The notes beneath the pieces are model-generated. The model was not told the DNA's origin, ran no database searches, and saw only the letters and a program-made list of their open reading frames with translations. From the NCBI GenBank assembly GCA_036346395.1, contig CM070604.1:33321662-33385661 (forward strand): DNA of 64,000 nt, in the 5' to 3' direction. A program made the translations under genes and the position numbers. The DNA is from Hsuehochloa calcarea. Its lineage: Eukaryota; Streptophyta; Magnoliopsida; Poales; Poaceae. This document shows, piece by piece, positions 55,071 to 64,000 of this stretch (position 1 is the stretch's first letter; the number at the start of each line of letters is the position of its first letter).

Positions 55071-55789
55071 ACGAGGGGTGGATTTTCATAAAACCTTTGG
55101 GAAGGGAGCTGTGTGATCTAAGTCATATGGCTGTGTGAATAACTTGTTTAGGCTGTGTGTCTTTGTGAAATCAAATGATAAATTATTATTGTTTAATTGT
55201 TTTGAATTATGTTTTCAATCTATTATTCGTATTTAATTGCAAATATTGCATATCTGCAAAATAACCAGAGAAGCCATTCCTTTGGAATAAGCCATCATCT
55301 ATAAATTGCATTCTGTGGTATGACTTGCGAGTACGATTGTGTACTCGTCCTTGCTATAATCAATCAACAGAAGTGGAGGAGTCATCGCCTGCTTTTGAAG
55401 AGGAGTTCTACGAAGGTTGATCGTTAGGATCTCGATCCCAATCAGTTACTTGTGGTGAATTGATGGGATTCTGCTGGAGTTTACTTTTGTTCTGCTGTAG
55501 TTTATTTCTTTATTGTCAGCCTTGTATGGGTTAATAATTGTAAAACTCGACCTTAAGGTCACAATAGTTATTTGTTATTCAAATTACTCATTTATTTATA
55601 TTCCGTTTGTATGGAGTTGATATTTCATCGATGTTGCCACTGTGTGCACTAGCGTGATCCTGGACTAGTGCAGTATATACAGAGGGTCCAGATTTGCATA
55701 TTTGGGTCCCGACAGTGCGTTAGAGTGATCCTGGACTAGTGCATTATGTACAAAGAGTCCAAAATTGTATTTTTGGGTCCCGACAGAGG

Positions 55790-55801
55790 TGGTATCAGAG
55801 C
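55790..55801 (+). promoter_or_regulatory. Primer binding site of gypsy F
   Basis: tggtatcagagc, exact complement of the initiator-Met tRNA 3' end, five bases after the LTR. Confidence 0.9.
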
Positions 55802-55998
55802 CATACTGACGGTAGGTTTTGTCCTTAATTAGATCGGCCGTCTTATAGTGTCCAAACTATTTTCTAAAGAAAAATTAACTTGCAATATTAATTGAACTAC
55901 TTAACTCCTCTCATGTCTTTCTTGACTCTACTATTGCTGAAATTCTTCCTCTCCCCGCCATTTTTAAGTTGTTCTTATCCTCTTATCTGTCTTGTCAG

Positions 55999-56778
55999 AT
56001 GCCTCATCTTCAGAATTATGGTGAGCGCAAGGGATGACTTGCCGCTGTGCTCTTGAAGCTATTGCAAGTGCTTAGAGGATTTGACCATCCGATGTACCGT
56101 GGCAGCAACTGGGTAGTGAACAGCCTATACCATGGTGTGATCTGCTGTTTGACTATCTACGCCAGGAGGGACACCAAAGCAAGCCAACCCCTGAACATCT
56201 CAGCGCGAAGTTTGGTTTGGATCGAAGCAATTCAAGAGTCTTCGCACCTCGCTATCCTAAGGATCTGCAACATCTACGCTTGCGAGCTTCAAGATATTGT
56301 TTTCCGCTACCACTCTCATACCTCTGCAGTGGATCTTCTTGCACGTTACCCATCTACAGATGGAGAGAGAAACACCACCGTGGTGCGTCTTTTCCAGTTT
56401 ACCGCTGCACAGGAGGAGTCGCTGGAGTTGGCCGTCACAGAACTGGATTGTGTCTACGAGACCTTGCAAATGGAAGAAGAAAGGATGGCCACCCTAGAGG
56501 AAGCCCTCTACGGTCAGCACGAGCATGAGGAGGATCATGAAGAAGAAGACCTAGTGGAAGGCCCAAGAGGAAGCTGGGTAGCCAGAGGAGCCAACAGAGG
56601 TCGCAGAGCTGGAGGAGCCAGCTGTGCCTGCACCAGGGACGCCTGTTCTTGTTGCACCAATCCCGGGGCACCATGTCCAGTTCGCAAGGATGCTAGTGTA
56701 GTTCCAGGTCTACAGCAGGCGGGAGCACCGTTAGGGCTTTGGAGGCTATCTCATCGAGTAGTCCGTTTGAGTTTTTAA
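55999..56778 (+). pseudogene. Extra leader ORF upstream of gag in gypsy F
   Basis: ATG at 55999, directly after a 3' splice-site-like sequence, opens MPHLQNYGERKG, one in-frame TGA, then an uninterrupted frame to 56778. Words: PMYRGSNWVVNSLYHGVICC, LTIYARRDTKAS, ACELQDIVFRYHSHTSAVDL, NTTVVRLFQFTAAQEESLEL, an acidic helical part (HEHEEDHEEEDLVEG) and a Gly/Arg/Cys-rich tail. Grass gypsy elements can carry an ORF of this kind before gag; I know no function. The C counterpart is at 8103-7566. The C-terminal third may be frame-shifted. Confidence 0.65.
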
Positions 56779-57032
56779 GCTTAGCCAGTTTAAGGATAGG
56801 AGAGTCACCCTTTAGGCGGTAGATATGTGTTTAGGTTTGTTCTTATTTTTTGTGTGCGAGTATGAGCTGCAAAGGCTCTTAGGCATTTGTTATAGCCATA
56901 CTAAGATCTTAATTAATAAAAGTATTTCAGTTGAGTTTTCTGAAGCTATGTTTGTTGGGTTTAACCTACCACTGCCTAGTTCCTAACTCATCTTGTGCTT
57001 GCTACCTTATCTAACCCATAGAGCTTCACCAG

Positions 57033-58145
57033 ATGGTACATACTCGTCATGCTCCTACAAATGGTTCCGGCACCCCTACGTCAGAAGGAAATAAGACCCC
57101 CGCAGGAGCAGTTCCACCTCAAGCACCCCCAATCGACCTGCAGAATTTTGGAGATTTCATGGCAGCTTAGATCCAAGTGATGTACACCATGATGAATCAG
57201 ATTCAAAATATGAACAATCAGAACAACAACAACAACAACAATCACTACAATGGAGCCCCAATCACTCATGGTCACCATGTATCATCCAAGCTAGCCGAGT
57301 TCATGAGAACTCGTCCACCAACATTTTCGGGCATGTCTCACCGGTTGAAGCCAATGATTGGCTTCGTGCCATTGAGTTGATCACCCAATGCAGCGACCAT
57401 GAAAAAGTTCTTTATGCCACTCACCAGATGGAAGGCATAGCTGCCGAATGGGAGGAAAACTTTTGTGCAGCGCATGAGATGCCACAAAATATTACCTAGA
57501 AAGAGTTTTCATCTGCTTTTCGTCAGTACCATGTACCGGAAGGAATCATGGATCTGAAGAAGGATGAGTTCCGTGCTCTTAAGCAAGGATGTGTGTCAGT
57601 AACTGACAATCTCAATAAATTTTCTCAGCTTGCCCGCTATGCCGCGAAAGATGTCGCCACAGATAAAGCCCGTTAGAGTCATTTTCTAAAAGGACTGGAT
57701 TCTGGATTGCAAGTTAAATTGATTGCCCATACTTTCCCAAACATCCAGGAGCTAGTCAACAAAGCTTTGATTCTGAAAGACAAGCGCAAAGAACTATAAG
57801 ACAGCCACAAACGCAAGATGGCTCAACAAGGCTGTGACCAGTTACAGCACAAGAATAGTTTTGCAGCAGTTTAACCGTTTTCCGCCGCAGAACTCTTTCA
57901 AGACGCCTCCACCAACTTCAGCACCTCATCTAGTGGTTTAGAATTTTCGTAACCCTGTACCAGCCAACCCCAATCCAGGGAACAACCCGTAGAGTGGACC
58001 AAGAGTTTGTTTCTCCTACCGTCAGCCAGGGCACTTCACCAACTAATGTCCGCAAAAGGGAACAGTAACTCCAGTACGCTTCAACCTTGGAGCTACATCA
58101 GCCAAGACACCAGCGCAGAGCAAAAATCAGGGAGCACCTGACGTC
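57033..58145 (+). pseudogene. Gypsy F gag
   Basis: Starts MVHTRHAPTNGSGTPTSEGN, has an Asn run (57226-57240), capsid words RTRPPTFSGMS, DWLRAIELITQCSDHEKVLY, GIMDLKKDEFRALKQGCVSV and LNKFSQLARYA, then a zinc-knuckle relic CFSYRQPGHFTN-stop-C at 58007-58050 in which one Cys is Tyr. At least five in-frame stops and one frameshift (near 57345). Confidence 0.88.
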
Positions 58146-58154
58146 GTACTGTGT

Positions 58155-58604
58155 ATGTTTATTGTAAACTCAGTACCTGCCTCAGTTTTGTTTGATTCTG
58201 GAGCATCACGTTCGTTTGTTTCTAGAGTTTTTGCAACCAAGAATAATTTGAAAGTTAAACATCTTAAGCATACTCTGTTAGTCCAATCGCTTGGAGCAGA
58301 ACTAAGCTCTAAAGTAGGATGTTTAGGAGATAAGTTACTCATATCTGGAATTGAGTTTCTAGCCAACCTAATGGTTATAGACATCCAAACCTTAGATGTC
58401 ATTCTTGGCATGGATTGGTTAACAAAGCACAAAGCTGTGCTAGATTGTGGCCGAAGAGCTGTAACAATCGAGGATTCCAATGGAAAGAAAGTGGAGTTTC
58501 TAGCCACCTCTGTCCGTGATGGACATCTGTTAGTCAACAGTCTGAAAACTGTATCTTTGAAAGAGGTGCCTATTGTCAGAGAATATCCGGATGTTTTTCT
58601 ATAA
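58155..58604 (+). pseudogene. Gypsy F aspartic protease
   Basis: An open stretch of 149 codons with the active-site motif VLFDSGASRSFVS near its start, then LGDKLLISGIEFLANLMVID, LDVILGMDWLTKHKAVLDC (the ILGMDWL flap and core signature) and VPIVREYPDVFL leading into RT. This domain is intact in sequence but is followed by a stop, so it cannot be joined to RT. Confidence 0.88.
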
Positions 58605-59201
58605 AAGTTACGAGGAATGCCACCAGACCGTGACATCGAGTTTGTCTTAGATCTAATACCAGGGATAGCACCAATTTTGAAGAGACCCTATCGGATGCCA
58701 GCTGATGAGTTGGTAGAGATGAAGAAGCAGATTGAAGAACTTCTTGAGAAAGGTTTGGTTATACCTAGTTCGTCGCCATAGGGTGTGCCAGTCTTGTTCG
58801 TTAAAAAGAAAGATGGAAGCATGAGAATGTGCGTTGATTATCGTTCTCTGAATGAAGTCACCATCAAGAACAAGTACCCATTGCCACAAATTGATGATTT
58901 GTTTGATCAAATGAAAGGAGCCGGAGTGTTCTCAAAGATTGACTTGCGATCAGGTTACCATCATTTGAAGATTTGTCCAAAGGACATACCGAAGACTGCT
59001 TTCTCAACACGATACATGCATTATGAGTTCTTAGTTATGGACATGGTAAACAAGGTATTCATGGAGTATTTGTACAAGTTTGTAGTGGTATTCATGGATG
59101 ATATATTAGTTTACTCCAAGCTAGAAGAACAACACGCTGAACGCCTAAGGTTAATCCTAAAGAAACATAAAGAGCATCAGTTGTATACTAAGTTTAGCTA
59201 G
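58605..59201 (+). pseudogene. Gypsy F reverse transcriptase
   Basis: Contains PYRMPADELVEMKKQIEELL, a stop at 58780, PVLFVKKKDGSMRMCVDYRS, NKYPLPQIDDLFDQMKGAG, KIDLRSGYHHLKICPKDIPK, TAFSTRYMHYEFLVM, then an in-frame deletion of the segment that normally precedes MNKVF, and the catalytic box VVVFMDDILVYSK at 59091. The deletion removes part of the conserved palm, so the enzyme is dead even without the stops. Confidence 0.9.
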
Positions 59202-60000
59202 TGTGATTTCCTTGGTCACGTAATGACAGTTGAAGGAGTAGAAATTGACCCTGGTAAAGTCAAAGCAGTGTTACATTGGGAGCAGCCCAAGACCGTAACT
59301 CAGATTCGCAGTTTATTGGGAATGGTGGGATATTATCGCCGTTTCATCGAAGGATTCTCAACGATTGCTAAGCCTCTTACGCAATTGTTAAAGAAGGAGA
59401 AAAAGTTCACTTGGACCCTAGCTTATGAATAAAGTTTTCAAGAATTGAAGAAGCGTTTGACTTCAACCCCAGTGCTAATTTTGCTGGACATTCGGAAAGA
59501 TTTTTATATCTACTATGATGTTTCGTGTCAAGGATTAGGATGTGTCCTGATGCAAGAAGGAAGAGTTGTCGCTTATGCATCAAGGCAATTGAGACCCTAT
59601 GAGGATAATTATCGTACGCATGATCTGGAATTAGCTGCCGTAGTGCATGCTTTAAAGATTTGGCGTCACTACCTCATCGGTAATCGCTGTGAAGTATACA
59701 CATATCATAAGAGCCTAAAGTATAGTTTCACTCAGTTTGACCTGAACATGAGACCGAGAAGATGGTTAGATTTAATAAAGGATTATAATATTGGAATCCA
59801 CTATCATTCTGGTAAGGCCAATGTCGTTGTAGATGCTTTAAGCCGTAAGAGCTATTGCAATGCTTTGGAGGTGAGAGAGATTCGTTCAAAACTTCGTGAG
59901 GAATTTCATAAGCTGAAGCGAGAAGTGGTACCCAAAGAATTCATGGCCAGTCTAGAGGTACAATCTACATTGGAGAAGCAGATTCGTGTAGCTCAACCAA
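59200..60000 (+). pseudogene. Gypsy F RNase H
   Basis: Follows MTVEGVEIDPGKVKAVLHWE and QIRSLLGMVGYYRRFIEGFS. RNase H words: VSCQGLGCVLMQEGRVVAYA, SRQLRPYEDNYRTHDLELAA, NRCEVYTYHKSLKYSFTQFD, HYHSGKANVVVDALSRKS. In the TDHKSL motif the catalytic Asp is Tyr. One stop at 59430. Confidence 0.88.
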
Positions 60001-60492
60001 AAGATCCCGTGTTTTCGAACATCAAGCTCAAAATGGCAGAAGAAAAATTCAAAGACTTCACCAAAGATGATCAAGATATATTGTGGATCAATGGACGTAT
60101 CTGCGTGCCGGATGTTGATGGTTTGAGACAGCTAATATTGAAGGAAGCCCATGACTCAAAGTATTTGATTCACCCTGGTAGTACTAAGATGTACTAGGAT
60201 GTTAAGAATAAATTTTGGTGGCCAAATTTAAAACGGGAAGTCGCATAGTTCGTTGCCTTGTGTGACGTATGTCAAAAAGTAAAGGCAAGACATCAAAGAC
60301 CAGCAGGTTTGTTGCAACTCCTGAAGATTCCAGGGTGGAAGTGGAAAGAAATCAGAATGGATTTCATTACCAGTTTACCCAGGACTCAATCGGGTTACGA
60401 TTCAATTTAGGTAATACTTGATCGTTTGACTAAAGTTTCCCATTTCTTACCAGTCAAAATCACTTACTCAGGAGATCGTCTTGTAGAGTTAT
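60001..60492 (+). pseudogene. Gypsy F integrase N-terminal part
   Basis: The HHCC zinc finger (HDSKYLIHPGSTKMY, stop, DVKNKFWWPNLKREV, stop, CDVCQKVKARHQRPAGLLQ) and the first catalytic Asp in RMDFITSLPRTQSGYDSI are seen. Cut at LVELL by element G. Confidence 0.88.
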
Positions 60493-62665
60493 TGTAATAC
60501 CTCATAAATTCCGCTAGTTCGTATAGTTTGGAATTTATTCGAATACGAGATTCAAATTTCTCCGGAATCGCATTCGGTAAAAGAGGGAAGTCGGAGAGAG
60601 AAAAAGACTTAGTTTTTTCAGAATTTTCCAATCCAGGGGATTTTCAGAGTTTGACGCTAACTTTGGGCCAAGGGAGGGGGGCCGCCCACTAGGAGGCCGC
60701 CATATAAAGGGGGCACCACTTCCCCCAACCCTAATAGGCCACCTCCTCCCACCTAGCCGCCACCCTCCCTCTCCACCCCTCCATAGGCCGGCGCCTCCTC
60801 CTGGTTTGGGCGCCGCCCTCCCCGATCGCCCGGCCATTGGTGCTCCGGAGTTGGTCTCAAGATCCCGGCGCTTCTCCTCCGATCTGTCCTCCGGGGTCGT
60901 TTCTTCGCCGTGGTTCGCTGTGGTGTGGCCGCCAAGGAAGAAGAAGGAGACCAGCGGGAGTGGTTCTTCGTCGTGCTCTGGGTCTTCAAGGGTAACGAGC
61001 ACCCCGGTTATTTGTTTGATCAAGTTTTGTTGCGGTAGAGATCATTTGAGTCACGTCGGTTTAGAGTTCCAGAATTTACAGAATTGATCAGAATGTTGCG
61101 CGGCTTGTTTCAGTACTTTAGAGGCCGAATTTGGGGTTTTGCCCTTCTAGAGATTTGTTCCTGGTTTCGTTAGCTTTCTTTTGGCACCACGATGAGCAAA
61201 ATCCGACCAGTAGTTTGAGAGATATGATTTTTTGAATGCGAACTGTCCAATCTGTCTGAAATCTGTGGTCAGTAGTTTTGTTCCTCGTTTTTGTTCAAAA
61301 TAGAGGCCGAATCAGAAGACTCCCCCAACTAAGTTATTGTATATCTTGAAATTATATTTCCAAGTTGATAAAGATCATTCCATTTGGATCAGTAGGATAA
61401 AAGTTACACTATTTTCTTTACGGCTGATCTGTTTTCTAGACTGTTGTAGATGGGTTAGGTTTAGCAGTTAATTACCCCTCTGTTTTGGCCGAATCAGAAG
61501 ATTCCGCCAACTAAGTTTTTGTAGCCTGATCAGTTAAGAATCAGTGAGCACTGGTTTCAGGTCATTTAGAGTTACAGATAATTAATGGCGAATTTTCTTG
61601 TGCAACTGCCCGTAGAACGATAATCTGGACTTTTGGTGTAGATGTCAAATTGAACCCTTGGGATGAGTAGGTTGATTAGAGAGCATCGTAGTACACTTGT
61701 AGCTGTACCATATTCGATTATCCGTAATACGTGGTAATACTTGTGTAGGCGGTGAGACGGTGGGTGGAAGGACACCTTCGTTGTTTCACAACACGTCACC
61801 ACACGGAAGGCAAGTGCAAATGTTTAATTCGTGTGAATTCATTGATTTCATGTTAACTTGGTAAATTATGAATATTCATGTGATTTGAGTATGATGTGGT
61901 AGAGTCCAATACCTTATTCGATGATACATTGAGTTGAATGCCAAGTTATGTTTTTCATTTCATGCATACATAATTCATTGATGTCCACGGAGTGAAACTT
62001 GTTTAAGTCCCATTAATTCCAATATGGGCATGTAAGACCTACCATTCCAACGTAGGCGCTTTGGACATTCCGTATGAAACGTTCTTCATACGGACTTGGA
62101 TCCCGCTCTTGGTTAAGAGCGGGCTTAAGTGAACACCGACGGTGTGTCACTAGTTATACCGTATAAACATGTGGAAAGTTCATTCTCCTTCAATGCATTC
62201 ATTCATTCATATCATGCTTTCTTAAATTCATGAAGTAAATGATTTACTTGGTAGCTTGTTTCAATTCATGTTCTATGTGAATGTATATGTTGTGCTTCTT
62301 GAGTTTCGACTCACTCTTGCTTTTATTTATTTTTAGGTGAATTCGGTGAAAACATTTGCTAGCGGGAGGGTGTAGTCCAAAGACGCTCCTTGCACATGAA
62401 TAAAATAATCATTCGTTAAAGTTCTATTTACATATCTTCAGTTTTATTTATCATGTAATGGACTGTAATAATTGTCATTTGAAGGTTCATTAATATCGCT
62501 TTGGTAAATTCTCGTTTGAATTTATAGATGAACTGTGATTAAGCCATAGATTGTTATCATGGTTAATCGTTTCTTTAGCATTGAATGCGTTGTTAATCTT
62601 ATGAAATGAATAATAGATTGTCTTGTTAGGTGACATCTTGTCTTCCGAATAGACAGGGTGTTACA
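60493..62665 (+). repeat. 5' LTR of gypsy G
   Basis: 2173 bp from TGTAATACCTCATAAATTCC to GACAGGGTGTTACA. TATA box 60703, GC-rich leader, GC-type donor at 61809. An internal repeat of about 36 bp (GCCGAATCAGAAGA, then CCAACTAAGTT) occurs at 61308 and 61488. Confidence 0.88.
60703..60709 (+). promoter_or_regulatory. TATA box of gypsy G LTR
   Basis: GGCCGCCATATAAAGGGGGC, followed by a C-rich leader. Confidence 0.65.
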
Positions 62666-62900
62666 GTTGGTATCAGAGCGGGCTTCAGGTCCGTGGTGAA
62701 TAGATTGATAACATTTACTAAAACTAGTTTAAAGTTGTCAACATAAACTAAAAAATTTGTCAACAGTTTATTAACTTAAAACTTGACACACTGTGCACAG
62801 TAGGAAGGGTTGGGTATAACTTTGCTTCCGCATTTCTTTCAAGTCATTCCCTTATGTTCTGATAATTGAATTGTTTGATCTTTTGTGTGGTGGTGTTTAG
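61810..62900 (+). other. Predicted leader intron of gypsy G
   Basis: Donor ACACGGAAG|GCAAGTGC at 61809/61810. Acceptor gatcttttgtgtggtggtgt then ttag|ATG at 62900. The arrangement is the same as in C and F although the lineage is different. Confidence 0.45.
62668..62679 (+). promoter_or_regulatory. Primer binding site of gypsy G
   Basis: tggtatcagagc, two bases after the LTR end. Confidence 0.9.
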
Positions 62901-64000
62901 ATGGCGAGAGGCCGTGGCGTGGTCGCCCACCGTCCGTGGTCGGGTCGGGGCGCGGTCCGCCGTGTCTTCTTCTCGATCGAGGAAGTTCTTTGAGAGGCGA
63001 CCACGGAGGAGATTGCCTCTGCCGCTCCTCCGGTCGCAGAGCCTCCTGTTGTGTCTGCCGAACTAATCCAGAACCTTATGAGAGAGAACCAGCTACTCCG
63101 CCAGCAACTGCAGACGGCCATTCCTGCAGCAGCTGCACCCGCGCGAACTCGTTGTCGCTCTTCGCTCCACCCGAGATTAGGATGAATCTTCGGAGTGGAT
63201 GTCGCCGATTGGACTCTTTTGATGGAGCCGCACACCGTCCAGCCGCGGATTGGTTGAGATATATGGAGCGTCGGTTTGGGGCATTAGAGCCGACGTCGGT
63301 CAGAGGGCGCGCTTTCGTGGCTTTTCGGTTGAAGGGTCAAGTCGACATCCGTGGGAAGGAGTCCTGTCTTCTAGGACTCGCCAGAGGTCCCGCCACTTGG
63401 GAAGTGTTCGTGGAGAGATTCAGACACAATTCTATCCGCACTCCTTTGTTGAGAAGATGGAACAAACACTTTGTTGACTTTTGAGCAAGGAAAGATGACG
63501 GTATCGAGTACGAGGTGGGTTCAATAACACAGTGCGCTTTGTACGGCGGTGGCGAATGATGATAATGAGAAGGCTAAGAGGTTCGCGGGGCCTCAACCAA
63601 GAGTACCGCCAGATTCGAGGGCGGCAGATCACGTGATTTCAGCTCGGTGGTCGAGCAAGCTAGAGGAATGGAGTTGGAGAAAGGCACACTCCGCAAAGTC
63701 GTGCTTTATTAGTTCTCGCTACCACCGGCAATTCGGTGGTGGCGTAAACGGAGTTTTGGTGGTGGGAATGGGTCTTTTGACCCGCTCCCAAGAGGTTTGA
63801 AGGGTCACAACACTCGCCCCGTCCGTCGATGGCGCCTTCCTCTTGGCGCCCGTCCTTTGTCTTCCATTCCATCGGTGCGTCCCTGCTCGGGACAGGCATG
63901 AAATGTTTCCTGTGGTGAGGAGCATCGAGCTTGAGTGTTCCTTGAGGTCATGTCGTCATTGTGGTCGGGATGGCCACAAAGCATCGGTTTGCCAGCGTAA
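62901..64000 (+). pseudogene. Gypsy G gag
   Basis: ATG 62901 opens MARGRGVVAHRPWSGRGAVR. After a stop and frame changes the capsid words appear: LIQNLMRENQLLRQQLQTAI (a leucine-rich coiled coil), DSFDGAAHRPAADWLRYMER, FVAFRLKGQ and ATWEVFVERFRHNSI. A complete zinc knuckle CRHCGRDGHKASVC ends near 63994. Several frameshifts and stops are present. The gene continues past the window. Confidence 0.85.

Larger units (their letters stand above)
52466..55785 (+). repeat. 5' LTR of gypsy F, with duplicated 3' terminus
   Basis: 3320 bp from TGTAACATCCC to TTGGGTCCCGACA. The last 71 bp module (GATCCTGGACTAGTGCA...GGGTCCCGACA) occurs twice, ending at 55714 and 55785; the primer binding site follows the second. 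Confidence 0.9.
54192..55998 (+). other. Predicted leader intron of gypsy F
   Basis: Donor TTCAAG|GCAAGTTATACC at 54191/54192. Acceptor cttatcctcttatctgtctt then gtcag|ATG at 55998. A strong pyrimidine tract precedes the AG. The intron removes the LTR 3' part and the primer binding site. Inferred from motifs only. Confidence 0.45.
52466..60492 (+). mobile_element. Gypsy element F (chromovirus), 5' part, interrupted by G
   Basis: 5' LTR, primer binding site, leader ORF, gag, protease, RT, RNase H and the first part of integrase are present in order. Integrase is cut at 60492 by element G (expected target copy gttat at 60488-60492). The rest should lie right of the window. Frames are broken mainly by stops. 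F sits inside LTR H with gtgtg (52461-52465) as the expected left target copy. Confidence 0.9.
60493..64000 (+). mobile_element. Gypsy element G, 5' part, running off the window
   Basis: 5' LTR 60493-62665, primer binding site 62668-62679, gag from 62901. Inserted in the integrase codons of F. Its LTR wording (TGTAATACCTC) and gag differ from B, C and F, so it is a separate lineage. Confidence 0.88.

Noticed and set aside
58127..58636. 169-codon minus-strand frame
   Set aside because: Antisense shadow of the F protease.
1..64000. tRNA, rRNA, MITE, Helitron or CACTA ends
   Set aside because: I looked for cloverleaf genes and typical terminal motifs and found none I could defend. The repeated TGGTATCAGAGC words are primer binding sites, not tRNA genes.

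Overview
The window is plant nuclear DNA, almost certainly from a grass close to rice (Oryza or a near relative). Most of it is a nest of LTR retrotransposons with roughly 2 to 3.5 kb chromovirus-type Ty3/gypsy LTRs and long Ty1/copia LTRs. One ordinary host gene stands among them: a six-exon makorin E3 ubiquitin ligase on the minus strand, 26748-35390. Coding frames in the elements are almost all broken, as expected for pericentromeric repeat-rich chromatin. I use letters A to L below for the elements.

Left third (1-18815) is a three-level nest. Copia A (plus strand; only its RNase H end, 3' untranslated region and 3' LTR are in the window) was interrupted in its RNase H codons by gypsy B (plus strand; integrase end and 3' LTR at 11296-15052). 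B was interrupted in its integrase by gypsy C (minus strand; LTRs 1-2919 and 8260-11295). 18816-23560 is GC-rich non-coding DNA (K) holding four different tandem arrays and a promoter-like segment. A 5'-truncated LINE (23575-24784) and the 3' end of another gypsy, I (24800-26295), follow.

Middle (26300-35640): makorin. Its last intron contains a 3455-bp solo LTR (J) with a perfect 5-bp target duplication (agttt), plus a GC-rich promoter-like island. Upstream are a possible short gene and unrecognised DNA. Then comes copia D (37357-45887, both LTRs, target duplication gaaac), inserted in the about 200-bp LTR of a minus-strand, internally deleted Hopscotch-like copia E (37234-37356 and 45893-48430).

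Right (48430-64000): a BARE-like LTR scrap L, LTR H (49344-52465), gypsy F (LTR 52466-55785, then leader ORF, gag, protease, RT, RNase H, integrase), apparently inserted into the 3' end of H, and gypsy G, inserted in F's integrase and running off the window.

The most interesting signals are shared by elements that otherwise differ. Gypsy LTRs carry an AAG|GCAAGT motif, a textbook GC-type 5' splice site. In C, F and G the first ORF's ATG directly follows a 3' splice-site-like tract, so a spliced leader RNA is predicted. C and F both encode an extra ORF before gag. Four LTR families each carry their own array of short palindromes. I see no sign of a bacterial-type system, no CRISPR array and no tRNA or rRNA gene.
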